In this document: piece by piece, positions 34,966 to 46,305 of the stretch
Layout: every line of letters starts with the position of its first letter
Numbering within the stretch: position 1 is the first letter of the stretch
From: Mycteria americana
Lineage: Eukaryota > Chordata > Aves > Ciconiiformes > Ciconiidae
Direction: 5' to 3'
Length of the DNA: 64,000 bases
NCBI RefSeq assembly: GCF_035582795.1
Contig: NC_134366.1
Span: 1,624,501-1,688,500 of the forward strand
Notes under the pieces: model-generated
The model's input: only the letters and a program-made list of their open reading frames with translations
What the model was told of the DNA's origin: nothing
Databases searched by the model: none
Program-made: the position numbers and the translations under genes

Positions 34966-37889
34966 TTTGATCGACCATCTGTGTGGACAGCTGAACCTCT
35001 TACCACTGGTGGCACGTCCTGATGGATACTGTGCAATGAGTCAGGCTCCATCACCACCCCACATCTCCAGGGATCAAGCGCGTGTCCCCTCTGTTGGGGA
35101 AGTGCTTGGCCCACGGCAGGAGGAGGTGGGCAGGGGCAAGGCTGTAGCAGCACACCTTCTGCTGGCCACCAGAGAAGGGAGAACAGGAGTTCAGATGGGT
35201 GAATCCACCTGGCTGGTAACCATCGGTGTACTGGTTACGGAGATTTAGGAGCTCTCAGTATCGTGGCTCCCTCCTGAAGATGCTTGTGCCCATTTGGATG
35301 CAGTGTGGAGCCCTTCTCCCCTCCAGAGCTGTGAGGATGCTGTGGACCTTCCCTCCGGTTAGAGCCATTGCCTGTCTCGCTCTGGAGGAGATATCTGGGA
35401 GGTGATCTACTTTTGCCCCATGGAGCTTCAGCTGGTCCGAAGCCTGGCTGCACCCTCCTAACGGAGGCTGTCGATGTGTTCAACGGGTGCCTGGTGATCC
35501 TGGCTTTGCCTTGGACAGGCTGGGTGTCCCTCTGCCCGTCCCCCGGCAGCGGGGTGCAAGGGTGGGCAGCCAAAGGTGAAACCCTGGTCCCTCCTACCCA
35601 ACCCTTGGCTATGAGTTCCCAGCATCTTCCCAGCAGTCCACTCTTTTTCAGTAGTCATTGCTGGGAATGCCTCCCTGCTGTAACCAAACCGCAACATTTT
35701 GGGTGTTGATCTTTGGGTGTTTAGACCTCCATCTGACCTCCATCTGTGGGAGAGCTCTTGGTGCGGTGTGGGGGCAAGGCTGTATGTAACCCTGAGCTTA
35801 CCTGGGACATCTTTTTTGCTCACAGACCCTGTGCTGCCTCTGTGCCGAGATGGTGGATCTGAATGTGGTTATTGAAGTGCAGAGCTGCAGCGAAGTTGAG
35901 CTTGGTACTGTTTTGAGGCCAGCCAAAGGGTTGTTAAGGTCTTGTGGTCATCCAAGTGCTACCAAGGTACCTTCAGGCCCTCTTTTTGGCTTGAGCCTCG
36001 AGGGTGGCGGATCGTTTCTGACCCACCATCAGCCAAAGAAGCTGGAGAAACCGCATAAGATCGTGGGCAAAGCACGCTCTTGCGCCGGCACGCGGAGGAG
36101 CGTAGCTGGGTGCCGCAGGCAGGGTCAGGGTTTGCACATCAGCCATCTCCTGGTGCAGCATCACCGGCCTGGGTCCCGCGCTGCAGATCGAGTGTGGGTT
36201 TTGTCCCGGTTGTATTTACTGATGTTGAAGTTGCTTGTGTCTGCCTGGAAAGCAGCGTGGGAGGCCAGACGACCTCCTGGCACCTGCCTGCGTTTGAAGA
36301 GCTTCTCTTGCAGCCCTCCTGCAACACCCGGCGATATGTCTCTCCCCATCCGTGCTCCCCCAAGAAGCAAGTCCTGAGAAACCAGCTGCTTTGGCAAGTT
36401 TTGGGGGCTTGCGATGTAGTAGAGGCGTTTGTTTTTTTGGCATTCCTCGAGTGCCTTTGGGCAGCTGCTCGGGGAGGAGGATGTGCTCTGACACGCTCAG
36501 CTATTTGAGCAGGAGCAGCTCTCTCCCAGCAAAAAGAGATTGCTCCTCGGAGGGTGGGTGCTGGTGGGTCTCTGCCTTTGCTTGTTCCTTTTCTGCCTTG
36601 GGTGAGGAGTTCAGGAAAGACAGCAACAACTTTGTCCTCTTGATCAAACAATTCTGGACCTCTGCGTTCGAGACGTCTCTATCCTACTGCAAGAGAGGGT
36701 GTGAGGAAAGCCTTGACTAATGTGTGCGTTCGGGACGTGAAAGTCATTTCTTGGTTTCTAAGTCGGAGCAGATGCAGATCGTCTTGGTGTGTATCTTGGT
36801 TGCTGGAAGCGTGACTGCATGCAGTGAGGCAGCCTGGAGATGAAGGAACCATGCTTTCGAGCCAGCCCAGCTGTAGGGAAGCCTCCGGGAAGGCTGCAGC
36901 GGGACGTGGATGCACCCAGATGTCAAAGAGCAGACGTCAAAGCTATCTGCAAGGGGACAGGCTGGGTAGGAAAGCGAAGTGCAAAAAAAGAGGGTTTGTG
37001 AAATTAAGTCTGAGCCAGAATCGATGGGTGTTGTATAGCAAGTCTCACAGTGCCCCTGGAGGGTGATGGTGCTGTAGAGTTCCCTCAGCACCCATGGGCG
37101 ATCACGCAGCACCCTCTATGTGCTAGGTGACTTTGCAGAGAATTGCAGCAGGTCGGTGGGGGAGTGACCGAGGGTACGAGAATCCAAGCCTGAAATCTCT
37201 GCCCAAATGCTCTTAATTTGGTTCTTTCCATGGGGTCTGTGGACAGAAGGAAGAAGAGTAAGCTTGTCAGTCAGTTAAACTCACTATACAGTGAATTTTC
37301 CCTGGCAAAAAAATTAGGGGGCCTGTAGAAAAAGCTTGAAAATGACTTCTGCTATGCGGTTTGCAATTAGAAACAGAAAAGGGAAGAGGCACTTTGAGCA
37401 GAAGCGTTTGCTGCCACTGAAGAGCATCTGAGTGCTGCCCCAGGGGACACCTTCACCACATGGCCCCGCAGGTACCCCAATGTCCCTGCTCCCTTCAGGT
37501 TCTTCAGTAGCTTGGCCAGAGCCCAGCTCTCTGCACCTTGGACCTAAAACCTTCTGGATTGCTGCTGAAGTCTTCTGCTTTGCTGTCCTTAGTTGTCTGA
37601 CTGCCTTGTCCCTGCTCCTCACGGAGCACATGATGGAGCAGAGGAGGGTCCACCAAACCATGAATCCTTGAAGGATTTGAGACCTCCCTTGTATCTTCTG
37701 GAGCAATAATTTCTTTACGTGTTTGAGTGTGGCTTCCCAGGACCACTCAGGAGTAAGTGAATTTTGGAGATGCAGAGAAACAAAATGAAATTCTTGCACT
37801 CGTTCCTCTTTAAAGGACAATGTGGAAATGGTTGTCCAGGACATTTGGTTTCAAGCAAATTGGAGTGGCCATCGCAAAAACGGAAGGTT

Positions 37890-38105
37890 CTGAAAACAGG
37901 GGCTCTGGAGCAGCTTGGGAAGGTCAGAGGGCATCAAATTCTCAAACCAGATGGTATTTCTCCAGGACTTTGGCAAAGAAGTTGCCTGATAGAGTTGAGA
38001 ACACCCAGGACTTCCCTAAACCGCTTCCGAAGAATGGAAAGGTTCTACCATGGCACTTCAAAAATAGTTGTCTGGGGTCTGGGTGTTTGAAACCAGTTTG
38101 TTTTG
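37890..38105 (+). mobile_element. Second ancient L3/CR1-like LINE fragment
   Basis: CAAATTCTCAAACCAGATGG then TATTTCTCCAGGA encodes ILKPDGISPGL, matching the LINE RT block S.GPDGIHPRVL. About 85 bp on, CCGAAGAATGGAAAGGTTCT resembles the PEEWK.AN block, and GTCTGGGGTCTGGG resembles the glycine-rich block that follows. The same two blocks are seen in the element at 23730-24250. Reading frame is broken. The assignment relies on remembered consensus blocks. Confidence 0.5.
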
Positions 38106-38124
38106 ATGATGCAGCAGAGGAAGC

Positions 38125-38145
38125 TTTTTTTTTTTTTTTTTTTTT
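38125..38145. repeat. T homopolymer (21 nt)
   Basis: Twenty-one T just downstream of the old LINE fragment, in CCDC12 intron 2. Confidence 0.85.
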
Positions 38146-39625
38146 AGCTTCATCAGGTGCCTAAAGCTGATGCTGAGGAGCACAAGAGATGTTTAAGCAG
38201 AGTGACATGAAGGGGTTGAGGGAGACCGAGAGGTGAAGAGCTGTGGAGGACACCCACCTCTGATCCTGGGCAAATGCCGCTGGACTCCTGCCTTCTGCTC
38301 GTGTCTGTCCTGCTGAGGTCTGCTTGCCTCTTTCACCTCCAGAAGCACAAAGAAAACCATATTGAGATATCCTAGCCAGCTTTCTTTGGTCCTTAGCCCT
38401 GTCCTCAGAGAGGTAAAAATAGGAAGGTGCTCTTGAAGCAGTCTCGTCGGTGCAGCTCCAAGTGACTGTTTTGTGATAGTAACTACGGGAGCGGGGATGC
38501 TGTGACATCTGAAGAAATCGCTGTTACGGGGTTTCTTGGCAAACCCATTCCCCGTGGTCCTGATGCAAGGCTACCGGCCTGTGGGCTCTTCACCAGAAGG
38601 CTTAGAAAGATCCATTCATCAATTGAAGACCGGTGTTTGCTCCATAAAGCCCTTGGGGCTGAAGGAGTAGAGCAAAAATCAACCTTGCAGACAGCTTTGA
38701 GTGTCCTGTGTTTTGCATTGAGATAGCTCTTTGCATTCTGCGCATACCCTGCATGCCGTGCCATTTCCAACCCGCCCGCTTCAAAGAAAGCCTGACATAC
38801 CACCTTCTTCCCCGGCGAGGAGCTCCGGGCCCACAGTGGAAAGCAGATTTGAGGCATTCCTGACCCAAAACAGGGAACCTGCCACCCCTGATGGGCTTTT
38901 AGGAGATGCTGGAAAGCTGTGCCCCCTCTGTAATCGCTGCAGCTACCCAAATCTGTGTGCGGTCCTAGGAGCTTCCAGCACAGATCTGCACCCAGTGCCG
39001 GTTGTAAGGCTATGACCACCTCCATCCCGAGCAGTCCTGGCTCGTTTAGGTTGAAATGGGCTGGGAGACTCTGCGCAAGGTGCTCGAAGGGGCAGGAGAG
39101 CATCTCCTGGGTTTGGCACCACGTCCATCAATTATAAGAAGATGCTGATAAAATCTGGTAGTGAGCGTGCACGAGCTAGACCCCACCCTACAGCCAAATG
39201 GTTCAAAGCCAGGTCTTGTCCGGGTGCTCGGTCCTTCCCGAGGAGTGTTAAGCACTCGCGTTGGTGCCGGTGCATCGCCGTGACGTGCCCTCCGCCCCGG
39301 GAGCTCGCTCCCTTAACCTGGCTCCTATGTGCCCGTTCTGCCGCGGAGCCTGTTGTTAGCTCTGGGTTTTTGGTGGGGTGGGTTTTTTTTTTTGTTTGTT
39401 TTGTTTTCATTTTCATGGGAACTTGGATAATTAATCACTTGTAAAGTGCACCGGGCTGTCTTTCTGGAATGCAGTACTAGAGGAACCGCTGGCACCTGAA
39501 CTTTATTTAACCCACCTCTGTGGAAGACCAGTAACAACTTCTAAAAATATATATGCTTAACCCTTGCCTGCCTTCGAGTTACTCGGGGTAGCACTGCTCT
39601 GCTGCTTCTCTCTCTGTCTTTACAG

Positions 39626-39671
39626 ATATACTCGTGCATGGAAAAAGGGGGAGACAAGTCTTCTGCTCCTG
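39626..39671 (+). other. CCDC12: Exon-like segment in CCDC12 intron 2
   Basis: A strong polypyrimidine acceptor (TTCTCTCTCTGTCTTTACAG) precedes 46 nt that end at CTG|GTGAGC. Joined after exon 2 in phase 2 it reads open (KYTRAWKKGETSLLLL) but exits in phase 1, so exon 3 would be read out of frame. It would therefore truncate CCDC12. It could be a cryptic or regulated exon, or chance. Confidence 0.25.
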
Positions 39672-42650
39672 GTGAGCGTGACGCTGCTGGGGCCTGAGCG
39701 TGGTGAAATCCCCGAGCCCCCCGAGGAGGTGGCCTCGGGGAGCGCTGGGCACCGAGAATTACCGGAGGCAGGTGCGAGAGCTGCTCTCGCCTTGCGCAGT
39801 TAATTAAAGGGATCAATTTTTGTTTGTTTTTTTCCTGGCGCTTGTAGTTGTGCATGGGTTTAATAAGGATCTGAAAGCACTGGTGCCGGGCGCGGGGGGA
39901 TCATCTCGCCGTGCTTCTCCTCTTCACCCCCACACATCAGCTGCTTCCCCTTCTGCCAGACCTGCGCCGCCGCTCGTCCCATCTGTGGCAGAACCTGCCA
40001 AGTTGCGCCTTGTGGTTTTATTTTTTGAATGTCGTGAATAAACCTCCAGCGAGCTTGAGCGGTGCTGGACTGCAAGGCTTTTGTTTGCAAGCCGAAATGG
40101 GGTTTCTCCGGGCGGGAAGAGTGGTGGGGAGCAGGTTTAAACTCCAATCCCTCTTCCTTGCGTGTTCCCCAAGTGGTGCCGAAGCCCTGCAGCAATGTAA
40201 TGAAGGGCTGGACACCCTTCTTGGAGCAGGAATCAGACCTCCAGAGTCTATGCCCCTTGAAATGTGGGATCCGGAAACTTCCGCTGCAAACAGAAGACCT
40301 CTCTGCTCTCTGCTGGTTTGGCTGTGGCCAGGCAGCCGCAGCTCCCATTGCATGTGCGAAACGATGATTTTAAAATATTGCTTATGGAGGTGTAACGGTA
40401 ACATCTTGCTGGACCGAAAGAAACAGCTTGCTTAGCTCGTAGCTCTCTTCTTTTAGGTGATCTGACCTTAGGGAATCTGTGTCTGGTTCCCTTTCAGCTG
40501 CAAGTAAATCCTTCTAAACGTGGGCTAAGGAGACCAGAAAGTCTGGGAGATACTGAAAGTTCGCATTCTGCAGGGTCTGCCACTTTGCCAGGTAAATCCT
40601 CTCCAGCGAGCGTGAGCCAGCCTGTAGCCGGATGTTAGACATCGCAGCCTGACGTCCTGTTACCTCCTGAATGAATTAGCTGCTCCTCTTCCTCCCCTGG
40701 CCTCCCAGGTTAGCAACAAAATCCTGCGAAGCGGAGATTGTCCATAAAATCATGGAATAACGGTGATTTCTGTGTGCCTGGAGGTGGCATCTCCTTCCGC
40801 AAAAAAATAATCACTTGATCCTCTAAGATCAGCCTTCCTGAAAAGAACTGCCTTTCTGGCTGGGGATTCATGGTGATCAGTTAGAGGTTAATTTAATAAA
40901 TCCCTCCTCCCAGAGCCCGTGTGCGTAAAAATACACGTAAAACTGTGCACAGCAGCTTGTTTTCACGGGGTGAAGGTGCTCTTGGCCTGGGGGAGGTAGT
41001 GCGGCTACATGCTAATCGCTCCTGTGTTTCTTTTAAGCATCCTTTCTCCCAGCGCTGGGAAGATTGTTCTTGTTTCACGGTGTTGCGCTGATGTAAGGGC
41101 TCGGGGGACCGGGGCTTGATTACATGAGAAATGTCTGCAAGTCTCCTAATCTGCCTGGGCCCTGGTTTCTAGTCTGCTGGTCGCATTTATCTCGGTTAGG
41201 TCTTGCTGAGCTCCAACCACGTGCTCTCACCACCTCCGTGGCACCGGCCGTGGTGTGGGCTCGGACAGCTGCCGGAGAGGGGACGGGGTGGCGTGGGAAG
41301 GGTAGGACCTTCCTGCTGTGCTCCAAGGACCTCCAAGGTTGGGGTTTTTTTGTGCTTCCCAGATTAGCGTGGCCATCTGACCACTGACCTTCCTCTTCTC
41401 ATCTCTCCTGCGCTGTAGCTTCTTCACCCTCTCTTTTGCCTCTCTGCTTTGACAACCCTTTGGACGGGTTGTATCTCGCTTGCTTCTCCATCAGTAAAGT
41501 CTAGCAAGGAATTGGCCCCAGGTATCAGCTATCTGCTGGGAGGAAAAATGGTAATATTCGTTTTCCTGCCGTATAAAAGTGCCCTCTCCTGCGTTTGCAT
41601 CGGGGCTCTCTGCGTCCTCCTCATTGCTGCCAAAGGCTTTGCTGACAGCTGGGGAGGGAGCATTGCCGGGCAGCGAGTGCCTCAGTTTCTATTTAAACTG
41701 ATTAAACCCATCGACAGTGTTAAATGAGTTTAATCTACTTAATTTACCCTATGGGCTCGTGTACTGTTATATAGATCCAGCAGCCTGCAGAGCGTGTTGT
41801 ACGCGTGTATAAGCAACCAGAGGTGGGATGGGGTCCCGCGAGCTTGATTTTCAAGGCTCTGGTTTTGGAGATGCCTCTGCTTGAAGCTTGCAGGGTTTGA
41901 ACTCGGGGAGGAATCAGCCTGGGGGTGCACATGACTGAGGTTGTGTCATGATTGTCCATTTGAGGCCCAAATTATTTGGGAGAGGTGTAAAAAGAACAGC
42001 CTTGAAAAGGGGGAGAATTAGCATCGGAATATCGGGGAGGTGTGTGTGCTGGGGAGAGGGTTGACTGCTGACTCTTGAGCTCTCCCGGAGGGAGGGGAAA
42101 GGATGGGCGAGCTTCTGGGTGTGGTTTGGATATCATCGTCCCTGTCACCACCAGCTCCACCACCCGTTTGCTCAGGAGCCTGAATTTGCTCCCCTTATTT
42201 CCACCATGTGGCTGGCCTGCACCCCTGTTTGTAGTACTTCCAGAAGCATCTCTGGTGACTGGGTAACCACCTTGTACCCTAAATACTCTTTTTTTCCCTG
42301 TCCTTCCCGCATACCCTCCTGGGATCATTTTTTTCCCTGATTGTGGGTCTTCTCTGGTGTTCCCATCCTGAATCTATCACTGGGTTGAGACCTAAAAGGG
42401 AGCCGGGCTGAAGTTCAGAGCTTTGCAAGGCACCTTGGGTCTATTACTAGCTGCATCTGCTTGGCTTGCCAAGACATCTCCTTTATCGTGCCAAGCTCCT
42501 GGTTGACCCTGTCTTTTCTGACTTGGGTGGGTTGCTGCTGGCCCCTGCCTGCAGCCGGTGATGCAGATGTGCCCCTCACTAGCGAGAGCCCGCAGTCCAG
42601 GGTGGCACGGACGTCTCTCACTGCTCTGTGCTCTTCCCCTTCTTCCCCAG

Positions 42651-42730
42651 GGAGCTCAAACTGCGAAACTACGAGCCCGAAGATGAGGAGCTGAAGAAGA
42701 GGAAGGTGCCCCAGGCCAAGCCAGCTTCAG
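42651..42730 (+). CDS. CCDC12: CCDC12 coding exon 3
   Basis: TCTTCCCCAG opens 80 nt encoding (K)ELKLRNYEPEDEELKKRKV then PQAKPAS. This is the most conserved block of the protein (human ELRLRNYVPEDEDLKKRRVPQAKP). It begins in phase 2 and ends TCAG|GTGGGT in phase 1. The LRNYxPEDExLKKR motif is characteristic of the cwf18 family. Confidence 0.95.
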
Positions 42731-44360
42731 GTGGGTGCAAGTGGGAACATGGGAGGCGAAACAAGGGAACACGAAAGCAGAAGTGTTGCCAACGATGGTG
42801 CTGGTGCCTGTGGTGAGGGAATGAAACAGCACTTGTGGTTGTGAGGACAAATAAAACAGCACAGGACTCTGCATCCAGCCAGCATGCTGCAAAATGGATG
42901 GGTTGTACTTCTTCTTTCCAAAAATCAGGTGACTTGGAAACCTCTGTGTTCCTGCTCGCTCCAGCCCAAGGTGGAAAAGCCACTGGGATGTATTCTGGTA
43001 GCAACTTGCTGGTGTGAGGGTGGTAGCTCCTAGGAGATGAGTGTCTGCAGCCCTGGAGGGTGCTGGCGTGTCTGAGCAGCCGTGGTGGGAGCTGGGCGAG
43101 CGTGATGCTTGCAGGCCCCATTGCTTCATCATCCCCTCTCGCCCGTGGGGACTGCACACCCTGCATTGCACAAGTGGGGTGTGTGTCTGAGCACACCGAG
43201 TCCAGCCCCAAACCAAAGGGTTGATACTCAGAGGAGCTCTTGCTGGAGAATTCTCAAGGAGATTCAGGCTGCTTTTTGTTTGAATTACCTTTAAACAAAT
43301 ATTAGTCATGAGTCCAGGGCGTTCAGTCTGCTATTTCTTTGCACTGAACCTCCGTGCAGCTCTTGAGAGGGAGGTGAAGGGTAGAAGTTCCCTTGATCTT
43401 GAAATATGGAGTCCTCCTGGAATGGATCTCTTTAAAAAATGTCCTAAATAAAAAGGCTGCCTTTGGGAGCACGGCAGAGATCTGGTAGGTAGGAATGCTG
43501 ATGCTGCACTTTCTTTATCCTTTTGTAAAAGTTTAAAACTTCCTCTGACTCTTCCTGGGTGTGCGGTTTGGAATTGGGAACAGCAATTTTGACCTTTTCC
43601 AGTAAAACTTGCACTCTCTGCCAGCCCTTCTTTGGAGCTGCGGCGCCCATCGGCTGCGGTTCCCGTGTCTGGAGTAACCAGCCCGTCTGTCCTTGGGCAC
43701 TTTGTGCAGAGGCTGGGGATGGAGGAGGACAGAGGAGCTGGGACTCGGTGTGGGTTCATAGTAAATGTGCCTCGGGCGTATCCGTTTGTTGGAGCAGGAT
43801 TCATCCCTCAGGGATGTGCTCCCTGGTGCCCGCACCCCCTCCATGCACAGATGCCCGCGTTGAAGGATAGAAGCCTGTTTTCCATGTGTGCTTTGCCATT
43901 ATCCCCAGCATCTGCAGACCTTTACGTAAGGTCTGGGCTAGAGCTTGATTCCTCCAAGATGTCTCAGGTGGGGTGGCCTTGTAAATGAATCACGGTGAGT
44001 CAAATTCCAGTTTAAACACCCGCGGAGCAGCTGATCCCTGCGGGTCTTACGAAAAGGGGCCTTGAACCCAGCAGGCTTCTCACTGCCGTTGCTGTTTGTG
44101 GTGTTAAATGGTTGTTGGGTTTGCATCATTTTCAGATGATTCTTAGGAGTCTCCGAAAGGGTTTGGGTGGTGGGGGAACGTCTGTACCCACATGTACTCA
44201 CTCGTATTTACTGCACTCTTAAGGCAGAGACATTCACCTGGCCTTTTATAAAAGCTTTTCTGAACTGAGCCCAGAACTGTGGTGGGTTTCCCTATGCCTT
44301 GTCCCCTTGGTGTCCCACCGCTGTGCCCTGCGCTGATGCTGGTCCTGTTCCCCCATCTAG

Positions 44361-44422
44361 TGGAAGACAAGGTGAAGGACCAGCTGGAGGCTGCCAAGCC
44401 GGAGCCCATCATCGACGAGGTG
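44361..44422 (+). CDS. CCDC12: CCDC12 coding exon 4
   Basis: CCCCCATCTAG opens 62 nt encoding VEDKVKDQLEAAKPEPIIDEV, which matches human VEEKVKEQLEAAKPEPVIEEV with only conservative changes. The exon ends GAGGTG|GTACGT in phase 0. Confidence 0.95.
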
Positions 44423-44522
44423 GTACGTATATTCGGGACCGCTCTGTGCCGGGTGCATCTATCTGCGTCCAGGCTTGAACCTCACCTGCAGCTCTCACTG
44501 GGTGTCTCCTCTTCCTCCCTAG

Positions 44523-44557
44523 GATCTGGCAAACCTGGCCCCCAGGAAGCCAGACTG
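44523..44557 (+). CDS. CCDC12: CCDC12 coding exon 5 (micro-exon, 35 nt)
   Basis: CTTCCTCCCTAG precedes GATCTGGCAAACCTGGCC..., encoding DLANLAPRKPD plus two bases of Trp, identical to the human block. It ends GACTG|GTGAGT in phase 2. At 35 nt it is too short for ORF-based finders; intron 4 is only 100 bp. Confidence 0.95.
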
Positions 44558-44764
44558 GTGAGTACCTGCAGAGCTCCTGGGAAAGGGGTGTTGGCATCAG
44601 CGGTGGGTTACCATCACCTCGAGGTTGTCCAGGTTGGGTTAAAAGTGTTAGAAATGGGAAACCCTGCCCTGCTGTTGAGGGAGATGCAGGGCACGGGGCT
44701 GTCCTCCCTCTTCCTGCTTACACCAAGTGACTCCACTGATCCCTTTGGGGTGCTTGTCACCATG

Positions 44765-44841
44765 ATGTTGGCTGATGTTCACCATACGGTTAGACTAGAT
44801 GATCCTAGAGGTCTTTTCCAACCTTAATGATTCTATGATGG
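44765..44841 (+). mobile_element. Short CR1 3' tail fragment in CCDC12 intron 5
   Basis: GATGTTGGCTGATGTTCACC followed by TTAGACTAGATGATCCTAGA, GGTCTTTTCCAACCTTAATG and ATTCTATGATGG is a CR1 3' UTR end of about 75 bp, in the sense direction. It is more diverged than the copy at 34633-34965. Confidence 0.85.
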
Positions 44842-45038
44842 CCTCAGTCAGAAGGGATGCTCTGGACATCAGGTTGGTTGGCCCGTGAGCAGCCTTGGTG
44901 GCAAACACACACGCTCCGCTCCGTAGTGCTTATAGGAGAGGGGAGTTTCTCTTCCACTGGGAAAAGTGTAACGTGGCCCCTGCGTTCACATCTGCCTGGG
45001 GCGAGGATTTGTTCTGACGTTGTCACTCTCCTCCCCAG

Positions 45039-45115
45039 GGATCTGAAGCGAGATGTAGCCAAGAAACTGGAGAAGCTGGAGAAGAGGACGCAGAGAGCCA
45101 TCGCTGAATTGATAC
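45039..45115 (+). CDS. CCDC12: CCDC12 coding exon 6
   Basis: TCCTCCCCAG opens 77 nt encoding (W)DLKRDVAKKLEKLEKRTQR then AIAELI. It is nearly identical to human DLKRDVAKKLEKLKKRTQRAIAELI and forms the main coiled coil. It ends ATAC|GTGCGT in phase 1; the C joins GA of exon 7 to give Arg. Confidence 0.95.
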
Positions 45116-45413
45116 GTGCGTTATGGTGCTGCAGGCGTCGTGTATGGAGTCACCAGTTGTTCCGGAGGGATGACACGATCCTTACTGGGAGCTCGGTGCC
45201 TTGCTATTGGGCCGGGGAGGGACTGGTGGAGCTTGATCCCCTTCCCAAAAGGGTCTGTGAAGCTGTCGGTCCCAAATAGCTTCCCCGAGGCTGCACGCAC
45301 GCTTGGCTCGTGCGGCAGGGAAGGATGGTTTGTGGGTTCGGGGGCTGCAGTTCAGGTCCTCCGCTGCGTGGGTTCCCCGGTATCTCTAAGCCACTGCTGT
45401 TTCTCGCTTGCAG

Positions 45414-45493
45414 GAGAGCGGTTGAAAGGGCAGGAGGAGGAGCTGGCGTCCGCTGTCGGGTCAGCAAAGCAGGAGGGAAGCGACTCTGACTGA
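45414..45493 (+). CDS. CCDC12: CCDC12 coding exon 7 (last)
   Basis: TTCTCGCTTGCAG opens the final 80 coding nt: (R)ERLKGQEEELASAVGSAKQEGSDSD and TGA at 45491-45493. Human ends with RERLKGQEDSLASAV and a short tail that also closes CDSD, so the acidic SDSD end is kept while the linker before it varies. Confidence 0.95.
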
Positions 45494-46305
45494 GGAGGTC
45501 CATCCGGCAGCCTCGGGCATGGGCTCTGCGGATCTGCCTCTGCCAGCACCGCCGATCCCATTGCTCTCAGGTGGAGGCACCTCGCTGGGACACGCTGCTC
45601 ACCAACGCTTTGCCAGAAGCCCATGAATCCTACCGTACCTGAAGGAGAGGGGCAGATCCAAGGAGCCCTGCTGTCTTCTCTTGGGCTATGGCTGTTCCTC
45701 CGTCGAGGAACACTTCACAGATAGCTTTTTGGGACCACGGGGGGCTGATGGGAGCAGGACAGAAACCCACATTAGCTTGAACCTAGGCTGCCAGGACTTG
45801 GAGCAAGGAAGGCGTGGGCAAAAGGGCTAGCGCCAGAGAAGATAAATTCAGGCTAACTCTGCTCTCACTTGATGGGTGAGCAAGAAGATGCCCACACAGC
45901 CAACAGCAGCCCTTAGAGAGGCGCGGCCGTTTCCCAGGGGACTGATGCTCCTGTTCCTGTGCAGAGATGCCTCTCTCAGGGCGCTCCTTTCTGCAGAAGA
46001 GCTGGTGTCACTGCCACGTGGGGAGCGACGAGATCTCTCGCTCTGGAGAGCTAGCTGTGAGTATTTGGGAACATCTGTGGTCAGACCCAGCACGTGCAGA
46101 ATGATTCTGCTGGAAGTGGCTGTGTGGCTCAGGACCTGTTGGCTGCTCTGTGCCCAGCTGAGGTTAACGTGGAGTTTGTTCTGTTCCCTGAAGTTTCCCG
46201 ACCCTCCAGGCTGTGCGGTGTGTACCACTCCTCTATATGTTTTATAATTGACAAAGTTTGTTGTTAACAAATCTTTTCGTAATAAAATGGTCCCGCAGTG
46301 GAAGG
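45494..46305 (+). other. CCDC12: CCDC12 3' UTR (probable extent)
   Basis: About 0.8 kb between the stop codon and a canonical AATAAA. It is unique-looking sequence without CR1. Open frames inside (for example 45876-46247) match nothing known. The 3' end is placed 10-30 nt past the signal and is an estimate. Confidence 0.65.
46281..46286 (+). terminator. CCDC12: CCDC12 polyadenylation signal
   Basis: AATAAA at 46281-46286, preceded by a T/A-rich stretch (TTTATAATTGACAAAGTTTG) and followed by a GT-rich stretch (GTTGTCACTTGTTCTG) about 20 nt on. This is a textbook layout. Confidence 0.8.

Larger units (their letters stand above)
31294..42650 (+). other. CCDC12: CCDC12 intron 2
   Basis: An 11.4-kb intron. 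It holds a C-rich tract at about 31634-31657, pyrimidine tracts (about 33596-33648), a 20-A run at 34548-34567, a young CR1 copy, an old LINE fragment, a 21-T run at 38125-38145 and an exon-like 46-nt segment. Overlapping open frames at 35850-36651 (up to 175 codons, both strands) match no family I know. Confidence 0.65.

Noticed and set aside
35850-36651. Overlapping frames of 142-175 codons on both strands
   Set aside because: Dense stop-poor frames on both strands at once point to composition rather than coding. No homology.
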